DNA of 13,839 nucleotides. It comes from Parcubacteria group bacterium CG11_big_fil_rev_8_21_14_0_20_39_22 (GTDB lineage: Bacteria; Patescibacteriota; Minisyncoccia; Phycocordibacterales; GCA-002787175). Positions within the stretch are counted from its first letter, which is position 1; each line of letters opens with the position of its first letter. Positions 7,693 to 13,720 of the stretch are shown here, in pieces. The notes below the pieces were generated by a model. The model worked only from the letters and a program-made list of their open reading frames with translations. It did no database searches and was not told the DNA's origin. The stretch covers positions 1 to 13,839 of the forward strand of contig PCWC01000055.1 in assembly GCA_002787175.1 (NCBI GenBank), given 5' to 3'. A program made the position numbers and the translations under genes.

Positions 7693-8655
7693 TTATATAC
7701 TACGCATAAGTACATAACCATCGTCTTTCTGTGTAAAAACAATTCCATTCTGGAGAAGAAATCCTCTTATGTTAGTTTGTGCTGTGCTAAGATTTTCCGC
7801 CGCCGAAATATAGAGCTTAAGACCGACAACCGCTTGGACAGGATCAGACAAAAGCATTTTCATTTCTGCGATCCCATCTATTATTGCCGTAAGCGAGTTT
7901 ACGAGGATAAGATGATCATCTGCTGTGCCGTCGGGTACTGGTAATGAAAGTATTTCATCCCTTACAGAGGCATAATTTTCCAAAACAAGATTATATTCTT
8001 CTAAAATTTTTGGATTCTCCGTGGCGGCGGCGTTATTAAATATTACAAGTTCATGCTCTACTCGGTGGATTGGCGGAGATCCTATTATTTTACCCAACTT
8101 ATTGCCATAGTCTTTTATTACGGCTTTATTTCCGGTTATTAGGATCGTTAAATCATCTCTTGAATAGGTCTTTTGTGGTGGAGTCGTGGCGGTCTCTTCT
8201 ATGTTTTTGTATAAAATGTCGTAATAGTTACCGTAGGTAAAATCGCCGGCTTGTTTGGCTCCGGCATATTCGGCAAAAAGCTCTCTTGAGAACTTATCTG
8301 TCATTGTAAGGTCTTCTTCGATTTCCGGATTGACTCGGGATTCGACAATATCATCATCTAAAAGGTCATTTGGACCCGGTATGGTTGGATTTCTACCTCC
8401 CCTTACTTCATCAAAATCGCTTGTACCGTCCCCGTCTGTATCTTTAACAAAAATATCGGTTCCCCAGAGCTCCTCTTCCCAATCTTTCAAACCGTCTCCA
8501 TCGGTATCTTTTATCAAAATGGCGTTTTGTTCGCGTCCTTCACTTGAGGTTGTGAGGTTACCGTCTGCTTCATCAGGAGATTTTTTGGCAACAATAAAAA
8601 TTCCGACTGAAATTACAATTACAGTTATAACAATAAACACAAAAAAACGCTTCAT
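7693..8655 (-). CDS. Membrane-anchored thrombospondin type 3 repeat (calcium-binding) protein
   Basis: With the start at 8655 the protein is 320 residues: a short basic head and one membrane helix (4-23), then a soluble part that should face outward. Two calcium-loop repeats follow, DTDGDGLKDWEE (50-61) and DTDGDGTSDFDE (72-83), separated by LWGTD and followed by GGRNPTIPGPND. The rest (about 110-320) is mainly helical with no domain I can name. TSP3 loops bind Ca2+ and stiffen surface proteins. The ATG at 8709 would add 18 residues, but an extended -10 (8668-8663) sits inside that extension, 7 nt before the ATG at 8655, making the shorter, leaderless form more likely. It heads the secretion-like locus and I recall similar proteins in that position in related genomes. 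Confidence 0.8.
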   Translation of the reverse strand: MKRFFVFIVITVIVISVGIFIVAKKSPDEADGNLTTSSEGREQNAILIKDTDGDGLKDWEEELWGTDIFVKDTDGDGTSDFDEVRGGRNPTIPGPNDLLDDDIVESRVNPEIEEDLTMTDKFSRELFAEYAGAKQAGDFTYGNYYDILYKNIEETATTPPQKTYSRDDLTILITGNKAVIKDYGNKLGKIIGSPPIHRVEHELVIFNNAAATENPKILEEYNLVLENYASVRDEILSLPVPDGTADDHLILVNSLTAIIDGIAEMKMLLSDPVQAVVGLKLYISAAENLSTAQTNIRGFLLQNGIVFTQKDDGYVLMRSI

Positions 8656-8671
8656 AAAAAACATTATACCA
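8656..8671 (-). promoter_or_regulatory. Extended -10 promoter, predicted leaderless start
   Basis: On the minus strand TGG-TATAAT (8671-8663) is a perfect -10 hexamer with the extended TGN element. Only 7 nt separate it from the ATG at 8655, so the transcript should begin at or next to the start codon. No strong -35 is seen 16-18 nt upstream (TTACAC is the best weak candidate). Confidence 0.65.
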
Positions 8672-8805
8672 CCAACAACCCAAAGCGTGTAACCAAAAGC
8701 ATAAAACATAAAAACATCACTCCACTAAAGACTTTGCGGAGCAAGCCTCGCAGGAGCAGAGCGACTTTACAGGTGAATCACCCGTTCTAAAAATCTCAAT
8801 ATGTA

Positions 8806-8820
8806 GGCAACCAGGTTGCC
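8806..8820. promoter_or_regulatory. Perfect odd-centred palindrome, site 1
   Basis: GGCAACC-A-GGTTGCC is a perfect 7+1+7 inverted repeat. A one-base centre cannot form an RNA hairpin loop without opening several pairs, so a binding site for a dimeric DNA-binding protein is more likely than an RNA element. A near copy begins 34 bp downstream. Confidence 0.5.
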
Positions 8821-8840
8821 GTACTTTTAGCAAAACATAA

Positions 8841-8852
8841 GCAACCAGGTTG
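8841..8852. promoter_or_regulatory. Palindrome, site 2
   Basis: GCAACC-A-GGTTG repeats the core of site 1, with the last outer pair lost (a following A instead of C). The centres of the two sites are 34 bp apart. Two near-identical palindromes in a divergent promoter region suggest a cooperative operator. Confidence 0.45.
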
Positions 8853-9006
8853 ACCCCATTAGAGATTCTAAAATCTAAATTTACCTTTATTTTACAACCT
8901 ATTTTGGAAAAACCGATTTACCAAATTTGTCCTTTTAAAGCAATTCAAGGTCCACGAATTCGCACACTTTTTAGAGCAATTAGAGTAATTTTCTTCTCCT
9001 TCTTCC

Positions 9007-9038
9007 CCTAACAGCTAAAGACTAAAAGCCAACACCTA
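9007..9038 (+). repeat. 32-bp family repeat, copy B (solo)
   Basis: It begins CCTAACAGCTAAAGACTAAA and ends AAGCCAACACCTA; it aligns gap-free to the family. It ends 8 nt before the -10 of the following gene, so it occupies the spacer and -35 region. No inverted partner is seen to its left. A pyrimidine-rich stretch precedes it, as for copies A and D. Confidence 0.75.
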
Positions 9039-9043
9039 TTTTA

Positions 9044-9052
9044 TGTTATAAT
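9044..9052 (+). promoter_or_regulatory. Extended -10 promoter of the peptidoglycan-binding protein gene
   Basis: TGT-TATAAT (9044-9052) is a consensus -10 with the TGN extension, followed by 8 nt and then ATG at 9061, so a leaderless mRNA is expected. The -35 position falls inside repeat copy B and is poor. If the second ATG (9076) is used instead, AAAGGA at 9066-9071 gives it a ribosome binding site. Confidence 0.65.
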
Positions 9053-9060
9053 TTAAAAGA

Positions 9061-10365
9061 ATGAGAAAGGAAAAAATGAAAAAACCGGTAAAGATAAAAA
9101 AAGCAATATTTTTGACACTGTTTATATTCGCTGTTTTTTCAATCTCCGAGTCCCAAGCTACTGCCGAAGAATTTCAACGTAATTTAAAGCTCGGAGATGT
9201 TGGTGATGATGTAAAAGAGTTGCAAATATTTTTAAATAAGAGTGTAGATACACAGATTGCTGTCTCGGGTGTCGGATCTCCTGGTAACGAGACAAGATAT
9301 TTCGGTTCATTAACCAAAGCTTCTGTTATAAGATTCCAAAACAAATATCGCATCGATGTTCTCCACCCTATCGGTCTCTCATACGGTACAGGGTATGTGG
9401 GTGAAATGACTTTGGATAAGCTAAATAATCTAAGTACGGTATCGAAAAGCCAAAATGGAAACAGTGAGGATCAGGACCACCAAACATCAATATCCACGAA
9501 TTCTGTAGGTAATACACAGATAAAAACCCCCGATAGTATTCCAAAAGTTTTTTCGGTATCGCCAGAGCGTGTCAAACGTGGTGATGTCGTGACGGTTTTA
9601 GGTGAGAATTTTACCTCTATCGGCAACACGGTATATTTCAGATTCGGAGAAATAGAGGCAAGTTTTGGAAATTTGACGTCAAGTGATGGAAAAACTTTGT
9701 CTTTTGTATATGAACCTCCTAATGTCAAAACAATGAGTAAAGATGAGTTGATGGCACTTCCTCCTTATATCCTTTCGCAGATTACAGGTCCACTTGAGAA
9801 GGCGGGAGGTTCTATCGATGATTTGGTGGATCCGTATAGAAACTTAAAAAATGAGGAGGAACTTAGTGAATTTATGGAAAATAACGGCCGTTCTTTTTCT
9901 GAACTATACGATCCTTTTCATATCGCGGTAGAAAATTCAAACGGTTCTGTCGAGTCACTACAGCCGTTAGTATCCGGTTTGCGTAAGTTGGAATTTGGAG
10001 GAGGACAAACTTCAATGTTTGGAAAATTTTTATCATCGATTAAGTTATCGTTTCAAAAACTCATACCAGAAGCCGTTGCGCTGGCTCCGTATGGAGGTTT
10101 TAATGTCGGTATGGTTCTCCAATGTACCTGTGGTCCAGGATATTTAACTTTTATGACGGATTTCTCGAACAGCGGAGGCACAGGACTTTATTGGATTTAT
10201 CCCGGCTTCAGACCTATTTCAGGAAATCCCAGAATTTCTGGATTTTATGTGGGTAAATTTATAAGGGGAGGACAATGTGCTATGAATGCTGGTCCTTCGT
10301 GTTTTACCATTACTGCCAATATGCCTGTATACCCTTGGGGTGAATCTGGACAAGGAGGTTATTAG
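9061..10365 (+). CDS. Secreted peptidoglycan-binding and IPT/TIG domain surface protein
   Basis: This 434-residue protein has a signal peptide (basic head, hydrophobic 15-28, probable cut after SQATA at 35). A PG_binding_1-type domain spans about 38-125 (LKLGDVGDDVKELQIFLN, then YFGSLTKASVIRFQNKY and GYVGEMTLDKLN). An IPT/TIG beta domain starts at about 160 (PKVFSVSPERVKRGDVVTVL, ENFT, NTVYFRFG) and seems to be completed by FHIAVENSNGSVES (286-299), with about 63 helical residues inserted between. The C-terminal part (about 344-425) has CTC and C...C motifs (355, 357, 406, 414) and glycine/aromatic-rich strands, like a C-terminal domain I recall from CPR surface proteins. It should anchor to the cell wall and display the beta domains. 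The in-frame ATG at 9076 (429 residues, AAAGGA before it) is an alternative start. It stands alone, divergent from the secretion-like locus. Confidence 0.82.
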   Translation: MRKEKMKKPVKIKKAIFLTLFIFAVFSISESQATAEEFQRNLKLGDVGDDVKELQIFLNKSVDTQIAVSGVGSPGNETRYFGSLTKASVIRFQNKYRIDVLHPIGLSYGTGYVGEMTLDKLNNLSTVSKSQNGNSEDQDHQTSISTNSVGNTQIKTPDSIPKVFSVSPERVKRGDVVTVLGENFTSIGNTVYFRFGEIEASFGNLTSSDGKTLSFVYEPPNVKTMSKDELMALPPYILSQITGPLEKAGGSIDDLVDPYRNLKNEEELSEFMENNGRSFSELYDPFHIAVENSNGSVESLQPLVSGLRKLEFGGGQTSMFGKFLSSIKLSFQKLIPEAVALAPYGGFNVGMVLQCTCGPGYLTFMTDFSNSGGTGLYWIYPGFRPISGNPRISGFYVGKFIRGGQCAMNAGPSCFTITANMPVYPWGESGQGGY

Positions 10366-10464
10366 GCATCCTTTTGGGGACGGCCTTTTGTAATAGTCTC
10401 GTTCTCCTTTTCAGCATCTTCTATTTCTTAATGGTTGTTCCCAGTATTGGACATACAACACAGA

Positions 10465-10492
10465 ACCCCGCTATGTTAAAGCTTCGCGGGGT
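10465..10492. terminator. GC-rich hairpin, possible bidirectional 3'-end element
   Basis: ACCCCGC (10465-10471) pairs perfectly with GCGGGGT (10486-10492) around a 14-nt loop. Its position between convergent genes suits a transcription end, but there is no T-run on either side, so classic Rho-independent termination is not supported. TATGTT (10473-10478) and AACATA (10500-10505) could form an alternative stem. I have an impression of similar CCCCGC/GCGGGG hairpins in other Patescibacteria, unverified. Confidence 0.35.
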
Positions 10493-10508
10493 AGCATAAA
10501 ACATATAA

Positions 10509-10519
10509 CGTGCAGCACG
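10509..10519. promoter_or_regulatory. Small odd-centred palindrome
   Basis: CGTGC-A-GCACG is a perfect 5+1+5 inverted repeat with a single A in the centre, the same symmetry type as the sites at 8806-8852 but a different sequence. It may be a protein-binding site; its short length makes chance possible. Confidence 0.25.
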
Positions 10520-10581
10520 AGAGAATAATTTACAATTTTCAAATACGGAAGCCATATAAGATCCTCATGCTCTATGTTTTC

Positions 10582-10613
10582 CCTAACAGCTAAAACCTAA
10601 AAGCTAACAGCTA
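10582..10613 (+). repeat. 32-bp family repeat, copy C (solo)
   Basis: It begins CCTAACAGCTAAAACCTAAA and ends AAGCTAACAGCTA. It overlaps the last three codons of rsmA and supplies its TAG stop (10604-10606). No inverted partner is found within the 220 bp to its left. Confidence 0.8.
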
Positions 10614-11380
10614 TTTCCGATTTGCAACAACAAACACCTCCATTCTTCTACAGACAAATCCTCTGCTCTCACTTTTTCTTCAATCCCACATTGTATTAAA
10701 ATCGAAGCATCTAAATCTAAATTCCCGATAAGTTTCTTCCTTTTTTGTGAGAATCCCTTCTTTACCGTCTCAAAAAATCTTTTTTCTGAAAATTCGGTGA
10801 AGAAATTTTTTGAGATTTCTCCTATGTGAAGTATTGCCGAATCGACTTTTGGAGCAGGGACAAAGCTCCCCGCCTTTACAGTTTCGATATATTTAGGTTT
10901 TCCATACGCTTTTACACTTATCGAAAGAATACTTTCCTTTTGGTTTGACGCTACAATTCTTGACGCGACCTCCTTTTGTAATAGCAGTGTCATTGATGAT
11001 GGTAAACATTCGGTCTCCAGGAATTTTCGGATAAAATGACCGGTAATGTAATAAGGAAGATTGGCAACTATTTTGTAACTCTGGGTTTTAAGTCCTTGTG
11101 ACGACGATTCAAACTCCAAAGCGTCTTTATGTACTATCTCTAAAGAATTTGATTTTATATATTTATCAAATTTCTCGCTTAAAAACTCTATCAGCCGGTC
11201 ATCCTTCTCTATAGCTATTACTTTCCCTGCTTTTTCCAATAGTTTTTCGGTAAGCACTCCTTCTCCAGGTCCTATTTCAAGCACGATGTCGTTTTTTGAT
11301 AAATTTGCTGCCTCTAATATCGACCGAATTGCTTTTTCGGATTTTAGGAAATGTTGCCCAAGTGATTTTTTCTTTTGCAT
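10604..11380 (-). CDS. rsmA: 16S rRNA (adenine(1518)-N(6)/adenine(1519)-N(6))-dimethyltransferase
   Basis: RsmA (KsgA) uses S-adenosylmethionine to dimethylate two adjacent adenines in the 3'-terminal helix of 16S rRNA, a late step and checkpoint of small-subunit assembly. All hallmarks are present in 258 residues: the LGQHFL start (7-12), SAM motif I VLEIGPGEGVLT (33-44), the acidic end of motif II AIEKDD (56-61), catalytic motif IV NLPYYI (107-112), and the RNA-binding-side motif FVPAPKVDSA (173-182), then the small helical C-terminal domain with SQKRKKL. It starts 26 nt after the uvrD-type stop, so the two are likely cotranscribed; no ribosome binding site is obvious. The final residues (NSC) and stop come from repeat copy C, so the original C-terminus may have been slightly different. 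Confidence 0.95.
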   Translation of the reverse strand: MQKKKSLGQHFLKSEKAIRSILEAANLSKNDIVLEIGPGEGVLTEKLLEKAGKVIAIEKDDRLIEFLSEKFDKYIKSNSLEIVHKDALEFESSSQGLKTQSYKIVANLPYYITGHFIRKFLETECLPSSMTLLLQKEVASRIVASNQKESILSISVKAYGKPKYIETVKAGSFVPAPKVDSAILHIGEISKNFFTEFSEKRFFETVKKGFSQKRKKLIGNLDLDASILIQCGIEEKVRAEDLSVEEWRCLLLQIGNSC

Positions 11381-11406
11381 TTTGTTTCAGTTTTAAGAGG
11401 TAGTTC

Positions 11407-13347
11407 TTAATCCAAATAGATTGTCTTACCAGCACCTTCAAACGCTGTCTCTTCTTTTTTTAAAAACTCTTCTTCTATGTCGAGTAAAAATTCCGAAGGT
11501 ACGTTAACTTGTGTGCTACCGAAAATTGTTCTAACTGATGCGTAAGAAAGGTATAATTTTTTCTTAGCTCTGGTCAATGCGACGTAGAAGAGTCTCCTCT
11601 CTTCTTCACTCGCCGCGTCGTCACCACCCCCTTCGTCAAATCTTTGGTGAGGAAAGAGTCCATCTTCAAGTCCAGTTATGAAAACATATGAAAATTCAAG
11701 ACCTTTTGAAGCATGTACGGTCATAAGTCTTACAGCATCGCGGTCTTTCATAAGTTCATCTTGGTCGCTTGAAAGCGAAACATCGGTCAAGAATTTTTCA
11801 ATCGCCGACTCTGGAGATAGTGTGTCGTAGCGGGTGGCGTATGTAGCAAGCTCCTGGATGTTTTGCAGACGTTCCATCTCCTCTTCGCTCTTACCCTTCA
11901 GAAGTTCTTCAAATCCAGATTTTTTTATGATGTACTTTATCGTGTCAGACAGCTTTTCCGTCTCGGAAACCTTTTTAATGTTTTCAAGCAACAGATAAAA
12001 TGAATCCACCTTCTCTTTCGTTGCATTGGGTAAGGTCTCTCTCTGTCCACTCATTATTTTAAGCACAGTGGTTTTCCCTATACCCCTTACAGGACTATTT
12101 ATAACACGCTTTAGATCAGTAAGACTATCAGGAGATAGTGATGCTCTTAAGTAAGAAATTATGTCTTTAACCTCTTTTCGCTCGAAGAATCTTATACCAA
12201 GAACTTGGTAAGGGGTGTCGTTTGAAAGAAAAGCTTCCTCAAGCGCTCTGCCTTGAAAATTGGCACGGTAAAGTACTGATATTTCTTTGGGAGACACCTT
12301 GTGTTCCTCTATAAGCTCTTTGGCCTTTGCGGCAACAAACCCAGCCTCATCGTTTTCGTCATATCCTTCATAAACAGAGATTTTATCTCCCTCTCCTAAT
12401 CTGGTAAACAAATTCTTTTCTCTCCTGAATTTATTTTTTTCTATTATTCTGTTTGCGACCGTTAGTATTGTTTGTGTAGAACGATAATTTTCTTCAAGCA
12501 AGACTACCTTAGCCTCAGGATAATCTTTTTCAAAATGAAGAATGTTCTTTATGCTTGCCCCTCTCCAGGAATATATTGTCTGGTCTATATCTCCAATAAC
12601 AGCTATGTTTTTATGCTTGTCAGATAAGAGTTTAGTTATCTGGTACTGGACTTCGTTGGTATCTTGGTATTCATCTATATGTATGTAAGACCACTTTTTT
12701 TGATAATGTGAAAGTAGCTCGGGGTCGCTTTTTAGTAGTAGTACGGATTTTAGGAGAAGATCATCAAAATCAAGAGCTTTTTCTCTCTTTAATATCCTTT
12801 CATACTCTTGCCAAATTTTTCCTATGGTTTCTTGGGTGTAACCGCTGGGATTATTTTCGACATATTTTTCTGCTGTAACCACGTTTCCCTTCTCTCGACC
12901 TATGACCGACAGGACTTTACCGGGGTCAAATGTTTTGGTATCGACATCACACATTTTCATCGCTTCTCGGACCGCTTTTTTTGAATCGTCTCTGTCATAG
13001 ATATTAAAATGCTTTGGCAAACCGAGCTTTAAATGTGCATTTCGTAGGATAAAAACTCCAAGAGAGTGAAAGGTGCTTACAAAAGGTTTCTCTCCCGATT
13101 CTTGTCGGGTTTCGGACGATATGAGCTTCTCGACTCTATCTGACATTTCCTTAGCCGCCTTGTTTGTAAAAGTTATGGCAAGAATCGAAGAAGGAGATAC
13201 TCCTGAATGTATAAGGTGGAGTATTCTGTGAGTTATCGTTTTTGTCTTACCGGCTCCTGCTCCTGCTATTATAAGAAGTGGTCCCTCCTTGTGTTCTACA
13301 GCTTCAAGTTGTTTTTCGTTTAGATCCTTTAGATGAGATTCGTGCAT
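11407..13347 (-). CDS. UvrD/PcrA-type superfamily 1 DNA helicase
   Basis: This is an ATP-dependent 3'-5' DNA helicase, 646 residues long. Motifs in order: Q motif LNEKQLEAV (9-17), Walker A AGAGAGKT (28-35), Ia ITFTNKAAKEM (58-68), STFHSLG (91-97), DFDDLLL (193-199), Walker B/II IDEYQDT (224-230), III GDIDQTIYSWRGAS (252-265), IV ENYRS (286-290), V MTVHASKGLEF (542-552) and VI EERRLFYVALTRAK (582-595). The family works in nucleotide-excision and mismatch repair and in clearing stalled polymerases. The chain ends about 50 residues after motif VI (SEFLLDIEEEF, a short acidic tail), so it lacks the C-terminal Tudor-like extension that binds RNA polymerase in E. coli UvrD and Bacillus PcrA. It is first in an operon with rsmA. 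The start is supported by an extended -10 7 nt upstream, implying a leaderless mRNA. Confidence 0.93.
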   Translation of the reverse strand: MHESHLKDLNEKQLEAVEHKEGPLLIIAGAGAGKTKTITHRILHLIHSGVSPSSILAITFTNKAAKEMSDRVEKLISSETRQESGEKPFVSTFHSLGVFILRNAHLKLGLPKHFNIYDRDDSKKAVREAMKMCDVDTKTFDPGKVLSVIGREKGNVVTAEKYVENNPSGYTQETIGKIWQEYERILKREKALDFDDLLLKSVLLLKSDPELLSHYQKKWSYIHIDEYQDTNEVQYQITKLLSDKHKNIAVIGDIDQTIYSWRGASIKNILHFEKDYPEAKVVLLEENYRSTQTILTVANRIIEKNKFRREKNLFTRLGEGDKISVYEGYDENDEAGFVAAKAKELIEEHKVSPKEISVLYRANFQGRALEEAFLSNDTPYQVLGIRFFERKEVKDIISYLRASLSPDSLTDLKRVINSPVRGIGKTTVLKIMSGQRETLPNATKEKVDSFYLLLENIKKVSETEKLSDTIKYIIKKSGFEELLKGKSEEEMERLQNIQELATYATRYDTLSPESAIEKFLTDVSLSSDQDELMKDRDAVRLMTVHASKGLEFSYVFITGLEDGLFPHQRFDEGGGDDAASEEERRLFYVALTRAKKKLYLSYASVRTIFGSTQVNVPSEFLLDIEEEFLKKEETAFEGAGKTIYLD

Positions 13348-13354
13348 GAGAGAG

Positions 13355-13363
13355 ATTGTAGCA
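13355..13363 (-). promoter_or_regulatory. Extended -10 promoter of the helicase gene, leaderless
   Basis: On the minus strand TGC-TACAAT (13363-13355) is followed by 7 pyrimidine-alternating bases (CTCTCTC) and ATG at 13347. The spacing equals that of the promoter at 8656-8671. The -35 position falls in repeat copy F and is not consensus. Confidence 0.6.
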
Positions 13364-13373
13364 CATAACGGGT

Positions 13374-13405
13374 TAGCTGTTAGATTTTAGGTGTTAGTTG
13401 TTAGG
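13374..13405 (-). repeat. 32-bp family repeat, copy F (left arm)
   Basis: On the minus strand it begins CCTAACAACTAACACCTAAA and ends ATCTAACAGCTA. It is oriented toward the helicase gene start and ends 10 nt before the TGN of that gene's promoter. Confidence 0.8.
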
Positions 13406-13434
13406 GATAGGATGGCTTTCGGTTGTAGATAGTA

Positions 13435-13467
13435 GCCTGCCAGTCCTTCCGATGGTTGGGAGCAGGC
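13435..13467. other. Imperfect hairpin in the cassette interior
   Basis: GCCTGC (13435-13440) pairs with GCAGGC (13462-13467). Inside, TCC (13444-13446) can pair with GGA (13459-13461) and CC with GG around a GAT loop, leaving a CAG bulge. A short GGGCTTTT follows on the plus strand, too weak for a confident terminator call. Confidence 0.3.
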
Positions 13468-13510
13468 GGGCTTTTAGGAAGAAAAAACAATACGAAATGC
13501 CAATGAGGAT

Positions 13511-13720
13511 ATGAAAGGGCGAATAAGAAAATCTAAAATCTGGAGAGATAATTTTTTAATTCCCAAACCAAGAGAATGTAATCCAGTCTGCGAATGGAAT
13601 TCTCCTTTTTCGGACGATCCTTACGGAGGGAGACAATCTACTAATCCGCCGTGGCGGACTAATCCTCAAAATACTGATTCCTTTTTCTTTCTAACACCTA
13701 TTCCCCTCCCTTTTTCCTAA
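13511..13720 (+). CDS. Doubtful 69-residue ORF
   Basis: The reading frame runs from ATG at 13511 to a stop inside repeat copy D. The predicted peptide has a basic head (KGRIRKSK), two cysteines in PRECNPVCEW, a TNPPWRTNP stretch and a final FFFLTPIPLPFS that is simply the translated pyrimidine-rich flank of the repeat. GAGGA lies only 1 nt before the ATG, too close for a normal ribosome binding site, and there is no clear promoter. I recognise no family. It may be cargo of the cassette or a chance ORF. Confidence 0.25.
   Translation: MKGRIRKSKIWRDNFLIPKPRECNPVCEWNSPFSDDPYGGRQSTNPPWRTNPQNTDSFFFLTPIPLPFS
13645..13658. repeat. GC-rich palindrome flanked by a direct repeat
   Basis: TCCGCC-GT-GGCGGA is a perfect 14-bp palindrome. 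CTAATCC occurs just before it (13641-13647, overlapping) and just after it (13659-13665). Within the doubtful ORF this encodes the repeated TNP residues. Function unknown. Confidence 0.35.

Larger units (their letters stand above)
8710..9006. other. Divergent intergenic region
   Basis: No gene is visible. It contains a GC-richer patch with an imperfect stem, TGCGGAG-CAAG-CCTCGCA (8735-8752; one G-T pair and one mismatch), the two palindromes listed separately, and an outer inverted pair around them (AAATCTCAAT at 8791-8800 against ATTAGAGATT at 8859-8868, 9 of 10 complementary). From 8870 to 9000 it is plain AT-rich sequence. This is the natural place for regulators of the two divergent genes. 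Confidence 0.5.
10366..10603. other. Convergent intergenic region with hairpins
   Basis: It lies between the 3' ends of two convergent genes and contains no credible gene. There is no hairpin with a U-tract that would be a clear terminator for either gene. It holds a GC-rich stem (10465-10492), a short palindrome (10509-10519) and repeat copy C at its right end. Minus-strand reading from 10505 gives only a 27-codon ORF that I do not support. Confidence 0.5.

Noticed and set aside
8255..8692. 145-residue plus-strand ORF opposite the TSP3-repeat gene
   Set aside because: It is antisense to DTDGDG calcium loops and the membrane anchor; serine/proline-rich shadow product.
8710..9060. tRNA or riboswitch in the divergent intergenic region
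   Set aside because: No cloverleaf, T-loop or known riboswitch core is visible, and the predicted transcripts on both sides are leaderless, leaving no room for a leader RNA.
10426..10505. 27-codon minus-strand ORF beginning MFYATPRSF
   Set aside because: It lies over a hairpin, has no ribosome binding site and is too short to support; the similar MFYA start of the 8709 extension is probably a shared short AT-rich motif.
13435..13475. Rho-independent terminator in the second cassette
   Set aside because: There is no gene upstream on the plus strand and only four T residues follow an imperfect stem.
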